From: Thiohalocapsa halophila
Lineage (GTDB): Bacteria; Pseudomonadota; Gammaproteobacteria; Chromatiales; Chromatiaceae
Direction: 5' to 3'
Assembly (NCBI RefSeq): GCF_016583825.1
Contig: NZ_NRRV01000022.1
Coordinates: 1-64,000, forward strand
Length of the DNA: 64,000 nucleotides
The translations under genes and the position numbers were made by a program. Shown piece after piece: positions 1 through 7,867 of this stretch; the stretch's first letter is position 1, and each line of letters starts with the position of its first letter. The notes under the pieces were generated by a model that worked only from the letters and a program-made list of their open reading frames with translations, had not been told where the DNA came from and made no database searches.

Positions 1-62
1 GGCGAGGGGCGAAGGGGTAGCGTCCGTGCCTCGACCCTCGCCACTCGTCACTCGTCACTTCC

Positions 63-1964
63 TCAGGCGACAGCCTGCACCGCCCCCGACAAAGCGGCGG
101 CATCAGCATGCGGCAACGGGAGATAGACCGCACCCATCTCGTGGGCGAGCTTCTCGGCGTCGGGGCGCGGGCGGGGTGACATGTCCACCACCAGGGCCTT
201 GAGCTCGGCGGTGCGGAAGGCGCGGGCCGAGGCCAGCGCGTCCTCGGCGGCCTGGGCGCGGCCGCCGATGCCCTCGCGGGTGACATTGGCGCGACCGTCG
301 GTCAGCAGCACGACCACCGGCGTCCCGCCGCGGCGCTGCACACCGTCGGCCAGCTCCACGGCGGCGTCGATGCCCGCGGCGAGCGGTGTGCCGCCGCCCC
401 CCGGCAGCCCGGCGAGGCTGCGCTTGGCCCGCACCAGGGAGCGCGTCGGCGGCAGCAGCAGCTCGGCGCCCGGGCCGCGGAAGGCGACCATGGCCACCCG
501 GTCCCGGCGCACGTAGCAGTCCGCCAGCAGCAGCTCCACGGCGCCCTTGGCCTCGGCGAGGCGGTGCAGGGCCGCGGAGCCGGAGGCGTCGACGACGAAG
601 ATGGTGGTGGTCTCGGAGCGCTGCTTGTAGCGGGTGATGCGGAAGTCGTCCTGGCGGACTTCCACCAGGACATCGCCCCCGCCTGATCCCAACCGGGCCT
701 GCTGCTCGCGCTCCTGGCGCCGCAGCCGCTGCCAGGGGGCCGCCGCGCGCAGGGTGTCGATGACGGCGAGGCGGCTGCCGGCGCCCGGCTCGCCGCGGCG
801 GGTGCCGGCGGGGCGCCCGCGCAGGGAGCCGCTCTGGCTCGCGCCGGACTTGCCGCTGCTGTTCGAGCGGGTGCGCAGCGCGCCCATCTTGAGCATGGCC
901 AGCAGGTTGTCCGGGATGGCCGCCTCGGCGGACTCCAGCACCACGTCCTCCAGCGGCTTGTCGATGTCCTGCTCCGGGGTCTGGTCGTCCTGCTGCTCGT
1001 CGTCCTGGTTTTCTTCCGGGGGCGGCGGCTCTTCGGGCTGCTGGTCCTCGGGCGTATCCGGCATGGGCAGCCGGGTGGCGCGGGGGGCGAAGACCAGCCG
1101 GGCGGCGGTGCTGACGTCGTCCGTCTCGACGGCGTCGCGGCCGTCCAGCGCCGCGGCGGCGCAGGCGATGCGCTGGGCGAAGAGGCTGGCGCGCAGGGAG
1201 TCGACGCCGAGCGCCAGGGCCGTGGCGCAGATGGCCTCCAGTATGTCCGCGGGCACCGTGACGCCGGGCAGGCGCCGGCGGGCGCGCTGGATGCTGCCTG
1301 CGTCCTGATCCGGCGGCATGGCCGCGTTGTAGGGGATGTCGTTTAAGTCCAGCAGGACGGCGAAGCGGTCCTTGAGCGTGGTCGGCACCTGCTCTTCGTC
1401 GTTGGCGCCTTCGTCCAGGGCGACGACGCCGAAGCGCGTGGGCGTGCGGGCGGTGATGCCGTCGCGCTCCACCAGGACCTCTTGGGTGTCCAGCACGGCG
1501 CTCAGGTGCGCGGCCGTGGAGCGGGCGACGCGCTCGGCCATGGCCAGCATCACCACGCCGCCGTCGGCCTCCGCCAGCAGGCCGCGCTCGGCGACGGGGC
1601 GCCCGGCGTGCAGCGTGGCGGCGAGGTCCAGCCCGCCCAGCAGGCGGCCGTCGGCGATGTGCAGGGGCACGCGGCGGAAAGGCTCGTCCGCCGGCAGCAG
1701 CTCGCGCAGGAATTCCAGCCAGAGGTCGCGCACGGGACCGGGCAGGGCGCGGACATTGATGCCGCCGGCGGCCACCGGGTCCACGGCGAAGAGCGCCGCG
1801 GCGAGGCAGGCGTCGTCCCAGCGGGCGGCGAGCTGCGCCCGGCGCTGCGCCTCGGCCTGCTCGGCCTGCTCGACTTCGGCCGGTGGGGCGGCGGGCGTCG
1901 CGGCCGCGTCTGCCGGCGGCTGCCCGGGCGGCAGCTGCCCCGGCGCCGGGGCGGTGGCGCTCAT
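63..1964 (-). CDS. bchD: Magnesium chelatase subunit D
   Basis: ATP-dependent insertion of Mg2+ into protoporphyrin IX, the first committed step of bacteriochlorophyll synthesis; BchD is the scaffold between the BchI motor and BchH. The 633-residue protein has the family layout: an AAA-like N-terminal half, a proline/acidic linker rich in P, E, D and Q, and a C-terminal von Willebrand A domain with the MIDAS-type motif DASGS. The ATG at 1964 was chosen because it overlaps the bchI stop codon as ATGA (1961-1964), indicating translational coupling; longer in-frame extension into bchI would be antifamily. Its stop is at 63-65, so the next gene of the operon, if any, lies outside the window. Confidence 0.95.
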   Translation of the reverse strand: MSATAPAPGQLPPGQPPADAAATPAAPPAEVEQAEQAEAQRRAQLAARWDDACLAAALFAVDPVAAGGINVRALPGPVRDLWLEFLRELLPADEPFRRVPLHIADGRLLGGLDLAATLHAGRPVAERGLLAEADGGVVMLAMAERVARSTAAHLSAVLDTQEVLVERDGITARTPTRFGVVALDEGANDEEQVPTTLKDRFAVLLDLNDIPYNAAMPPDQDAGSIQRARRRLPGVTVPADILEAICATALALGVDSLRASLFAQRIACAAAALDGRDAVETDDVSTAARLVFAPRATRLPMPDTPEDQQPEEPPPPEENQDDEQQDDQTPEQDIDKPLEDVVLESAEAAIPDNLLAMLKMGALRTRSNSSGKSGASQSGSLRGRPAGTRRGEPGAGSRLAVIDTLRAAAPWQRLRRQEREQQARLGSGGGDVLVEVRQDDFRITRYKQRSETTTIFVVDASGSAALHRLAEAKGAVELLLADCYVRRDRVAMVAFRGPGAELLLPPTRSLVRAKRSLAGLPGGGGTPLAAGIDAAVELADGVQRRGGTPVVVLLTDGRANVTREGIGGRAQAAEDALASARAFRTAELKALVVDMSPRPRPDAEKLAHEMGAVYLPLPHADAAALSGAVQAVA

Positions 1965-2992
1965 GCCCCGAACAGCTCCTCCACCGCCCGGTTGACGCGG
2001 GTGGTGGAGCCGGCGTCGTCGAGCACGTTGCGGCGCAGCCGGTGGCGCAGCGCCGGCGGGGCCACGTGCTTGAGGTGCTTGTCCTCGACGCTCTCGTCGC
2101 CCTCCAGCGCGGCATAGGCGCGGGCGGCGCGGATCAGGGTCAGCTCGCCGCGCAGCCCGTCGGTGCCGAGCTTCATGCACAGCTGCGATGCGCGCTCCAG
2201 GGTGGCGTCCGGCACCTCCACCTGATCCAGCGTGTCCTTGGCCTTGAGGATCTGGCGGCGGATCTTGCCGTCCTTGCGCTTGTGCTTCTCGATGAAGGCG
2301 GCGGGGTCGCGCTCGAACTCGTCGCGCAGGCGCACCACCTGCATGCGGCTTTTGAGATCCTGCGGCGTTGACACCTCTACCGACAGGCCGAAGCGGTCCA
2401 GCAGCTGCGGGCGCAGCTCGCCCTCCTCGGGGTTGCCGCTGCCCACCAGCACGAAGCGCGCCGGGTGGCGCACGCTCAGGCCCTCGCGCTCGACCACGTT
2501 CTCGCCGCTGGCGGCCACGTCCAGCAGGGCGTCCACCAGGTGGTCCTCCAGCAGGTTGGCCTCGTCGATATACAGAAAGCCGCGGTGGGCGCGGGCCAGC
2601 AGGCCGGGCTCGAAGCGCTTCTCGCCGCGGGTGAGCGCGGATTCCAGGTCCAGGGCGCCGATGACGCGGTCTTCGGTGGCGCCGAGCGGCAGGTCCACCA
2701 CCGGCACCGGCGCCTTGCGCACCTTGAGCTTGCCGCCGTTGGCACGCGTGTCCCGGCAGGCGTCGCAGAGCGCGGCCTCGGGTGCTTCAGGATCGCAGTT
2801 GTAGGCGCACTTCTCGACCACCCGCATGGGCGGCAGCAGCGCCGCCAGCGCCCGGATGGCCGTGGACTTGCCGGTGCCGCGGTCGCCGAACACCAAGACA
2901 CCGCCGATGCTCTGGTCCGTCGCCGCGATCAGAATCGCGAGCTTCATCTCGTCTTGGGCGACTATGGCGGAGAACGGGAAGGCGGCCGGCAT
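1961..2992 (-). CDS. bchI: Magnesium chelatase ATPase subunit I
   Basis: AAA+ ATPase that drives Mg insertion together with BchD and BchH. The 343-residue product starts MPAAFPFSAIV and carries Walker A GDRGTGKS (residues 36-43), a cysteine-containing insert (CDACRDT) and Walker B in FLYIDEANLL, all typical of BchI/ChlI. The start at 2992 gives the normal family length; an open frame continues upstream to 3271 but that part has no family similarity. First gene of a bchI-bchD unit. The upstream 531 bp presumably carry the promoter. In purple bacteria such genes are usually controlled by oxygen/light (PpsR/CrtJ family), but I found no clear TGT-N12-ACA site close to the start. Confidence 0.96.
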   Translation of the reverse strand: MPAAFPFSAIVAQDEMKLAILIAATDQSIGGVLVFGDRGTGKSTAIRALAALLPPMRVVEKCAYNCDPEAPEAALCDACRDTRANGGKLKVRKAPVPVVDLPLGATEDRVIGALDLESALTRGEKRFEPGLLARAHRGFLYIDEANLLEDHLVDALLDVAASGENVVEREGLSVRHPARFVLVGSGNPEEGELRPQLLDRFGLSVEVSTPQDLKSRMQVVRLRDEFERDPAAFIEKHKRKDGKIRRQILKAKDTLDQVEVPDATLERASQLCMKLGTDGLRGELTLIRAARAYAALEGDESVEDKHLKHVAPPALRHRLRRNVLDDAGSTTRVNRAVEELFGA

Positions 2993-3104
2993 AGGGATGG
3001 TCCTGGGTGAGCGTCCGGGGGCTGGTCCGGGGCGTTGATGCGGAGAGTTGTTCCGAGCTTGGGCTGCACTGGCACCGGCTGCGGCGAGCCCGCGGCCGAC
3101 GCGG

Positions 3105-3123
3105 ACCAGACAGCGCGTCTGGT
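3105..3123. promoter_or_regulatory. Perfect inverted repeat upstream of bchI
   Basis: ACCAGAC and GTCTGGT form a perfect 7-bp inverted repeat around AGCGC, about 113 bp upstream of the bchI start. It lies in the 531-bp stretch 2993-3523, which otherwise contains no gene I can support. The position between bchI and the divergent phosphopantetheinyl transferase gene suits an operator, but no regulator family can be named from the sequence alone. Confidence 0.35.
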
Positions 3124-3523
3124 GACAGCAACGCTGGAACCTATCCCGCAGCTTTTTTCCGGTCAAGCGGGCGGCGGGTTTTGCTTGCGTTGGCGCAGTC
3201 GGGGCAGCCACCGCCCAGCCGGCGGGGCGACCAGCGGCGCCGGCTCGGGCCGGAGCAGTGCCAACGGGCAATGCGCGCCCCTTATCCTGATTGATTGCTT
3301 GCTTGTCCGACAGCTTGCAGGCCGCACGCCGATGCGGACATACTCCGCCAGCGCCCGCGCCGCCCGCCGCGGTTTGCGACTACGGCCGATGCCTGCGCCG
3401 CCGCCGAGCCCGCCCCTCAAACACCTGCCCAGCCCCCGCCACTGGCGCCCCAGCCGCTGGAGCCCCGGCCGCTGGAGCCGGCCGCGGCCGCACGGCTGCG
3501 GCCGGTCTGTCGGGGTCTGAGCG

Positions 3524-4342
3524 GTGCAGTCTGTGACCCTGCACATCGCCCGTGGGGCGCCGGCGCTGGCACAGCTGGCGGCGGCGGCAGCCGTGCTGGA
3601 TGCAGACGAGCAGGCCCGGGCGGCGCGCTTTCGCCTCGATGCCGACCGCGAGGCCTATCGAGCGGCCCATGTGCTGCTGCGCTATGCGCTGTCGCGGGAG
3701 GCGGCCCCGGCGCCGGGGCATTGGCGCTTTCGCCGCGGCGCCCATGGGCGCCCGGAGATCGACACGGCCGCCTGCCCGGATGCCGGGGCGCTGCGCTTCA
3801 ACCTCAGCCACACCCGCGGGCTGGTGTGCTGCGCGCTGACCCGGCATCAGCCCTTGGGCGTCGATGCCGAATGCGCGCGCGCACTGCCGGATGCGCAGGC
3901 CATCGCCGAGCGTTTCTTCACTCCCGACGAGGCCGCTGCCATCGCCGCCGCAGGCCCGCCGGGCTCCGACGCGCAAGCGCTGGCCTTTCGATCCGTCTGG
4001 ACACTGAAAGAGGCCTATGTCAAGGCCCACGGGCTCGGGCTCGCCATGGGCCTTGCGAGCTTCGGCTTCCGGCTCGTTGGCGCAGCGCCCGCGCGGATTC
4101 GGCTGCGCCACGCTGAGGCAGCACAGAAAGACCCGCCCGCGGCGCACTGGCGCTGCCTGCTGCTGCATCTCGACGGGCGCCGCTGCGCCCTGGCGGCGGC
4201 GGTGCCGGCGGCGGGCGGGGCGCGGTTTCGGGTCTTGCTGCACGGCGCCGATGCCGAGCCGGAGGTCGGGCTCGCCGCCTGTACCCCGGGGACAGTGCTG
4301 CTGCCGGTGGAGCGCGTCACCGACGCGGCGCGCATCCCCTGA
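3524..4342 (+). CDS. 4'-phosphopantetheinyl transferase superfamily protein
   Basis: Sfp/AcpT-type enzyme that transfers phosphopantetheine from CoA to a serine of a carrier protein. The 272-residue product shows the two family signatures: GVDAE, with Mg-binding acidic residues in the middle, and WTLKEAYVKAHG about 60 residues later; length and spacing match the Sfp (two-subdomain) class. The start is GTG at 3524, with an alternative GTG at 3533 that would give MTLHIARG. Diverges from bchI, with 531 bp between. No polyketide or peptide synthetase is in the window, so the carrier protein is unknown; it could serve a lipid or primary ACP. Confidence 0.85.
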   Translation: MQSVTLHIARGAPALAQLAAAAAVLDADEQARAARFRLDADREAYRAAHVLLRYALSREAAPAPGHWRFRRGAHGRPEIDTAACPDAGALRFNLSHTRGLVCCALTRHQPLGVDAECARALPDAQAIAERFFTPDEAAAIAAAGPPGSDAQALAFRSVWTLKEAYVKAHGLGLAMGLASFGFRLVGAAPARIRLRHAEAAQKDPPAAHWRCLLLHLDGRRCALAAAVPAAGGARFRVLLHGADAEPEVGLAACTPGTVLLPVERVTDAARIP

Positions 4343-4351
4343 CGACAGCCC

Positions 4352-5758
4352 TCACGGGCCGCGGCCGCCGGCATGGGTGCGAATGGCGCTGATCAGGTCC
4401 TCCGGCGGGCCGCCCTTGGTGAGATAGGCGGCGGCACCAGCGGCGAGCATGGCGTCGGCGACATCCCGGTCCACGTGCATGGACAGGCCGATTACCGTGA
4501 TCTTCGGCGCCGCGGCAAGCACTCGGCGTGTGGCCTCGATGCCATCCATGCCGGTGCCCAGGTTGATGTCCATGATGATGACATCGGGCTTCAGCTCTGC
4601 AGCCAGGGCAAGGGCCTGCGCACCGGTTTCCGCTTCGCCCGCCACCTCGATGTCCGCCTCTACCCGCAGCAGACCGGCGATACCTTCTCGGACGATGCGA
4701 TGGTCGTCGACGATCAGCACCCGCCAGCGCGGCGCTTGCTGGTGCACGGCGTAGGCACCGGCCCCCGTGCGGCTTGCGCTTGCTTGCAGGTCCGCCGCGG
4801 CCGGGAGCCTGTCACCCCCGGGCACGAAGAGCGTCACGGAGGCCCCGAGTCCGGGGGCGGTGACGAGGCCGCGCTCCTGCAATACGGGTGGACTCAGCTC
4901 CACGGTCAGCGAGCGCGACGCGGCGAGCGCCTCCGCCAATGTCTCCCCGACAGCCTGGGCGGCCGCACGCAGGGCCTCGGTGCCGGCGGTGCGGGCCAGC
5001 TGGCCCGTCTGTATCTGCGCCGCGACGATGAGCTGCTGAATATGATCGTGCAGGATGGTGGCGAGGCGCTTGCGCTCGCGCTGCTCGGTCTGGGTCAGCT
5101 CGGTGGCCAGCGCCCGCAACTGCGTCGCTTGGCGTTGGACCTCGGCGGTGCGCTCGGCGACGCGGGCCTCCAGCGTGCGGTTCAGCTCGGCCACGGCCTG
5201 CTCCGCCACTTTGCGTCGGGTGATGTCCAGCACGGTGGCGATGACACCGCGGGCCGGCTCTTTCGGGTCGACCAGCGCCAGACACAGGGCCACGTCCAGG
5301 ATGTGGCCGTCCTTGCGCTTGAGCTGTGCGTCCACGCGCACCACGGGCTCCTCACAGAGCCGCGGATAGACGGTTTCGCCGATGGCCTCGAAGGCGGCAG
5401 CGGACGGATGCAGCATGCGCAGGGACTGGCCGATCAGCTCCTCCCGCGCATAGCCAGTCATTGCGCAGAGCCGGTCGTTGACCTCGCGCAGCTCCCGGTC
5501 CACCGAGAAGCCAATGCCCATGGGCGAGGCGTGGAACAGGACTTCGAAGCCGAGCGTATCCACGAGGGCGCCCCCCGGCTCGCTCAGGCTCGGCCGCGCC
5601 GCCGAGAGCGCTGCTGGATCGGCGTCTGGGCCGGTGTCACGGCCTTGCCGAAGCGACGGCTCGGGGCTGACGGATTGTTGCGGCTCGATGCTCCCGCCGC
5701 GGCGGCTGTCCTGGCTGCTCATTGGGCTCTGGGTGCCGGCAGTATCGGGATAGAGCAT
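4352..5758 (-). CDS. PAS / HisKA_3 / receiver protein lacking the ATPase domain
   Basis: A 468-residue signalling protein: PAS domain (about 70-182), coiled coil (about 185-225), HisKA_3-type dimerisation domain with candidate phospho-His237 in ILHDHIQQ, then a NarL-type receiver (346-462) with VLIVDDH, phospho-Asp397 and Lys448. Between ELSPPVLQERGL (ending about 298) and APGLGASVTLFVP (301-313) about 100 residues of HATPase_c that normally separate these two stretches are missing; N, G1 and most of the G2 box are gone while the final strand survives. So the protein should not autophosphorylate. No DNA-binding output follows the receiver. Start ATG 5758; ATG 5722 is an alternative. Diverges from soxA, suggesting but not proving a link to sulfur or redox sensing. 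Confidence 0.8.
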   Translation of the reverse strand: MLYPDTAGTQSPMSSQDSRRGGSIEPQQSVSPEPSLRQGRDTGPDADPAALSAARPSLSEPGGALVDTLGFEVLFHASPMGIGFSVDRELREVNDRLCAMTGYAREELIGQSLRMLHPSAAAFEAIGETVYPRLCEEPVVRVDAQLKRKDGHILDVALCLALVDPKEPARGVIATVLDITRRKVAEQAVAELNRTLEARVAERTAEVQRQATQLRALATELTQTEQRERKRLATILHDHIQQLIVAAQIQTGQLARTAGTEALRAAAQAVGETLAEALAASRSLTVELSPPVLQERGLVTAPGLGASVTLFVPGGDRLPAAADLQASASRTGAGAYAVHQQAPRWRVLIVDDHRIVREGIAGLLRVEADIEVAGEAETGAQALALAAELKPDVIIMDINLGTGMDGIEATRRVLAAAPKITVIGLSMHVDRDVADAMLAAGAAAYLTKGGPPEDLISAIRTHAGGRGP

Positions 5759-5852
5759 AACCCCAACGCGCGTCTCTGGATAGCCGGCTCGGCAGCCTTG
5801 CGGGTCTGCTCCTGAGGAGGGACCGCCTTATTGGCCATCGCCAAAAACCGGA

Positions 5853-5888
5853 CCGAGCCGGCTCGGAAAATCCGTTGTCTGCGGACAA
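5853..5888. promoter_or_regulatory. Two palindromes in the soxA divergent promoter region
   Basis: The 287-bp region between the PAS/receiver gene and soxA holds a perfect 14-bp palindrome CCGAGCCGGCTCGG (5853-5866) and TTGTC-TGCG-GACAA (5875-5888). The word TCCGTTGT occurs twice around the second site. They lie about 160-190 bp before the soxA start, so they could be operators for either divergent gene; a sigma-70 box could not be assigned with confidence. Confidence 0.35.
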
Positions 5889-6045
5889 TGATTCCGTTGT
5901 TGCAATGAGCGCAGCGGCCGCACTTCACCGCACGCCGACGGCGACATAGCGCGAAGTACCGACGCACCGCGCTCCCGGCGCGCTCCCGGCTGTCGGCGCC
6001 AGACCCTGACAACGATAAGCCCCGGAGTGGAGAGGAGCCATCCCA

Positions 6046-6888
6046 ATGCCAAGACGATCTGCCCTTGCTGCCGGCATGGCAGCGACCCTGACCCTGCCGG
6101 TACTCGCCGGCGACCTGCGCGCGCCGGAGGACGTGCTGCAGACGCTGATCGACGACAACGAATCAGCCTATCTGACCCAGAGCGAGCAGAACATCATGAT
6201 GATGCCGGACAACGCCGCGCTCTGGACCGCCGAGGAGGGCAAAGAGCTCTTCTTCGAGGCGCGGGGGCCGAACAACGAATCTCTCGAGACCTGCGACCTG
6301 GGCAAGGGGCCGGGCGTCGTGGACGGCGCCTATGTGGAGCTGCCCCGCTTCTTCGAGGACACCGGCCGCGTCATGGACCTGGAGAGCCGGCTGGTCTACT
6401 GCATGACCAGCATCCAGGGCTTCGCGCCCGACGACCCCGAGGTCAAGCAGCGCCATGGCTCGGACTCGGACATGATGAAGCTCCAGACCTTCATCGCCAG
6501 CCGCTCCAGCGGCCTGCCCTGGAATCCGCCCATGGATCATCCGCTGGAGCAGGCCATGCGCGATGCCGGCGAGGTGCTGTTCTACCGCCGCGCCGGGACC
6601 TCCGACTTCAGTTGCAGCACCTGCCACACCAACACCGGCAACCGCATCCGCGCCTCGGTGCTGCCGAGCATCAACCAGCCGCACGAATGGACCAAGGCCA
6701 TCTCCTGGCCCGCCTTCCGCGTTGGCCATCAACAGGTGCGCAGCAGCAACCACCGCATCCGCGGCTGCTATTGGCAGATGCGCCAGCCGCAGAGTATCCC
6801 GGGCTCCGAAGCAGCCATCGCGCTGATGTCCTTCTGGACCGACGCGGCCCGCGGCGCGCCGGCGATCCTGCCGGACAAGAAGCGTTGA
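6046..6888 (+). CDS. soxA: Sulfur oxidation cytochrome SoxA (monohaem type)
   Basis: Periplasmic subunit of SoxAX, which couples thiosulfate to the carrier SoxYZ by forming a cysteine S-thiosulfonate and passing electrons to its haems. The 280-residue product has a signal peptide (about 1-22), one haem site C190-S-T-C193-H194 and the catalytic/ligand Cys241 in RGCYWQMR. The N-terminal haem of dihaem SoxA is absent: only Cys83 (ETCD) and Cys119 (VYCM) remain, as in monohaem SoxA where they can form a disulfide. A strong Shine-Dalgarno (GAGAGGAG, 6030-6037) precedes ATG 6046. Followed by soxX after 29 bp. soxB and soxYZ are not in the window. Confidence 0.95.
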   Translation: MPRRSALAAGMAATLTLPVLAGDLRAPEDVLQTLIDDNESAYLTQSEQNIMMMPDNAALWTAEEGKELFFEARGPNNESLETCDLGKGPGVVDGAYVELPRFFEDTGRVMDLESRLVYCMTSIQGFAPDDPEVKQRHGSDSDMMKLQTFIASRSSGLPWNPPMDHPLEQAMRDAGEVLFYRRAGTSDFSCSTCHTNTGNRIRASVLPSINQPHEWTKAISWPAFRVGHQQVRSSNHRIRGCYWQMRQPQSIPGSEAAIALMSFWTDAARGAPAILPDKKR

Positions 6889-6917
6889 GCACCGGTAACA
6901 GCCAGGAGATCCCAGCG

Positions 6918-7649
6918 ATGACCAACCGACACCTCGCACTGACCGCCACCGCGGCGCTGCTCTTCATGCTCGCCACCGCCACCACGGCGGCACCGCCGGC
7001 ACCAGAGGCCGCCTACACCGCCATGAGCCCGGAAGAGCTCGCCGACTACCTGATCTTTGAGGCCGGCGGCTTCGACCTCGACGCCCAGACCCAGGACGGC
7101 GGCACCGCCCGCGAGCGCATGACCCAAGACCGCACGCAGAAGGTCTGCTCCGCCATCGCCCGCAGCGGCAAGGACCTCGACCGCGCCACCGCGGCCAAGA
7201 TCAGCGCCCTCGCCGACGACTCCATCGAGTATCCCGACGGCGGCGTCGAGCTCGGCGACTGGAAGCGCGGCGAGGAGATCGCCCGCTCCGGCTACGGCTA
7301 CCGCATCGGCCACCGCGTGGACGACCACGACAGCCGCACCCCCGGTGGCAACTGCTACGCCTGCCACCAGCTCGACCCCAACGAGATCGCCTACGGCACC
7401 GTCGGCCCGAGCCTCACCGGCTACGGCCGACTGCGCGGCGCCAGCGACGCGATGCTCAAGCACACCTACCAGATCCTCTACAACCCGAACCTGTTCTTTC
7501 CGTGCACGACCATGCCGCGCTTCGGGCATCACGGGACCTTGACCCAGGCCCAGATCGCGGACGTCATGGCCTATCTGCTCGACCCGGAATCTCCGGTGAA
7601 CCAGGAGCCGCCGAAGACGGCGGACGCAGAGCAGGCGGCGGCGGACTGA
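6918..7649 (+). CDS. soxX: Sulfur oxidation cytochrome SoxX
   Basis: Monohaem c-type partner of SoxA in the periplasmic thiosulfate-oxidising system. The 243-residue product has a signal peptide (about 1-24), haem-binding C146-Y-A-C149-H150 and the distal ligand Met199 in TTMPRFG, and a long insertion between signal and haem domain. ATG 6918 is preceded by AGGAGA at 6904-6909. Co-directional with soxA and closed by a strong hairpin at 7706-7739, so the two probably form a short soxAX operon. The C-terminal tail (KTADAEQAAAD) is low complexity. Confidence 0.94.
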   Translation: MTNRHLALTATAALLFMLATATTAAPPAPEAAYTAMSPEELADYLIFEAGGFDLDAQTQDGGTARERMTQDRTQKVCSAIARSGKDLDRATAAKISALADDSIEYPDGGVELGDWKRGEEIARSGYGYRIGHRVDDHDSRTPGGNCYACHQLDPNEIAYGTVGPSLTGYGRLRGASDAMLKHTYQILYNPNLFFPCTTMPRFGHHGTLTQAQIADVMAYLLDPESPVNQEPPKTADAEQAAAD

Positions 7650-7705
7650 GCCCCTACCGCCCACGCACGCGGCCCACGCACGCCGCTCACCGACGCGGCT
7701 CACCA

Positions 7706-7739
7706 AGCCGGCGCCCGCGTCGCTACGCAGGCGCCGGCT
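7706..7739 (+). terminator. Hairpin terminator after soxAX
   Basis: AGCCGGCGCC (7706-7715) pairs with GGCGCCGGCT (7730-7739), and the interior GCGT/ACGC extends the stem to about 15 pairs with one mismatch and a 4-nt loop. A short T run follows (CGGCTTT). Position 57 bp after the soxX stop suits an intrinsic terminator, although the T tract is weak. Confidence 0.6.
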
Positions 7740-7867
7740 CGGCTTTCGCGTGGGGCGGGCTGCAACGGGCGTGTCCACCCGCGTAGCCGCGCCGGGCCGG
7801 CTTGACGCGGGCGCTCGCGCGTGTCCGAATCGCGCGCACGCCGAGCGCAGCGGAACAAGCGGAGACG

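Noticed and set aside
1..62. CACTCGTCACTCGTCACT words at the left edge, considered as part of a repeat array or CRISPR leader.
   Set aside because: Only two to three imperfect copies of an 8-bp word are inside the window; nothing more can be concluded from 62 bp.
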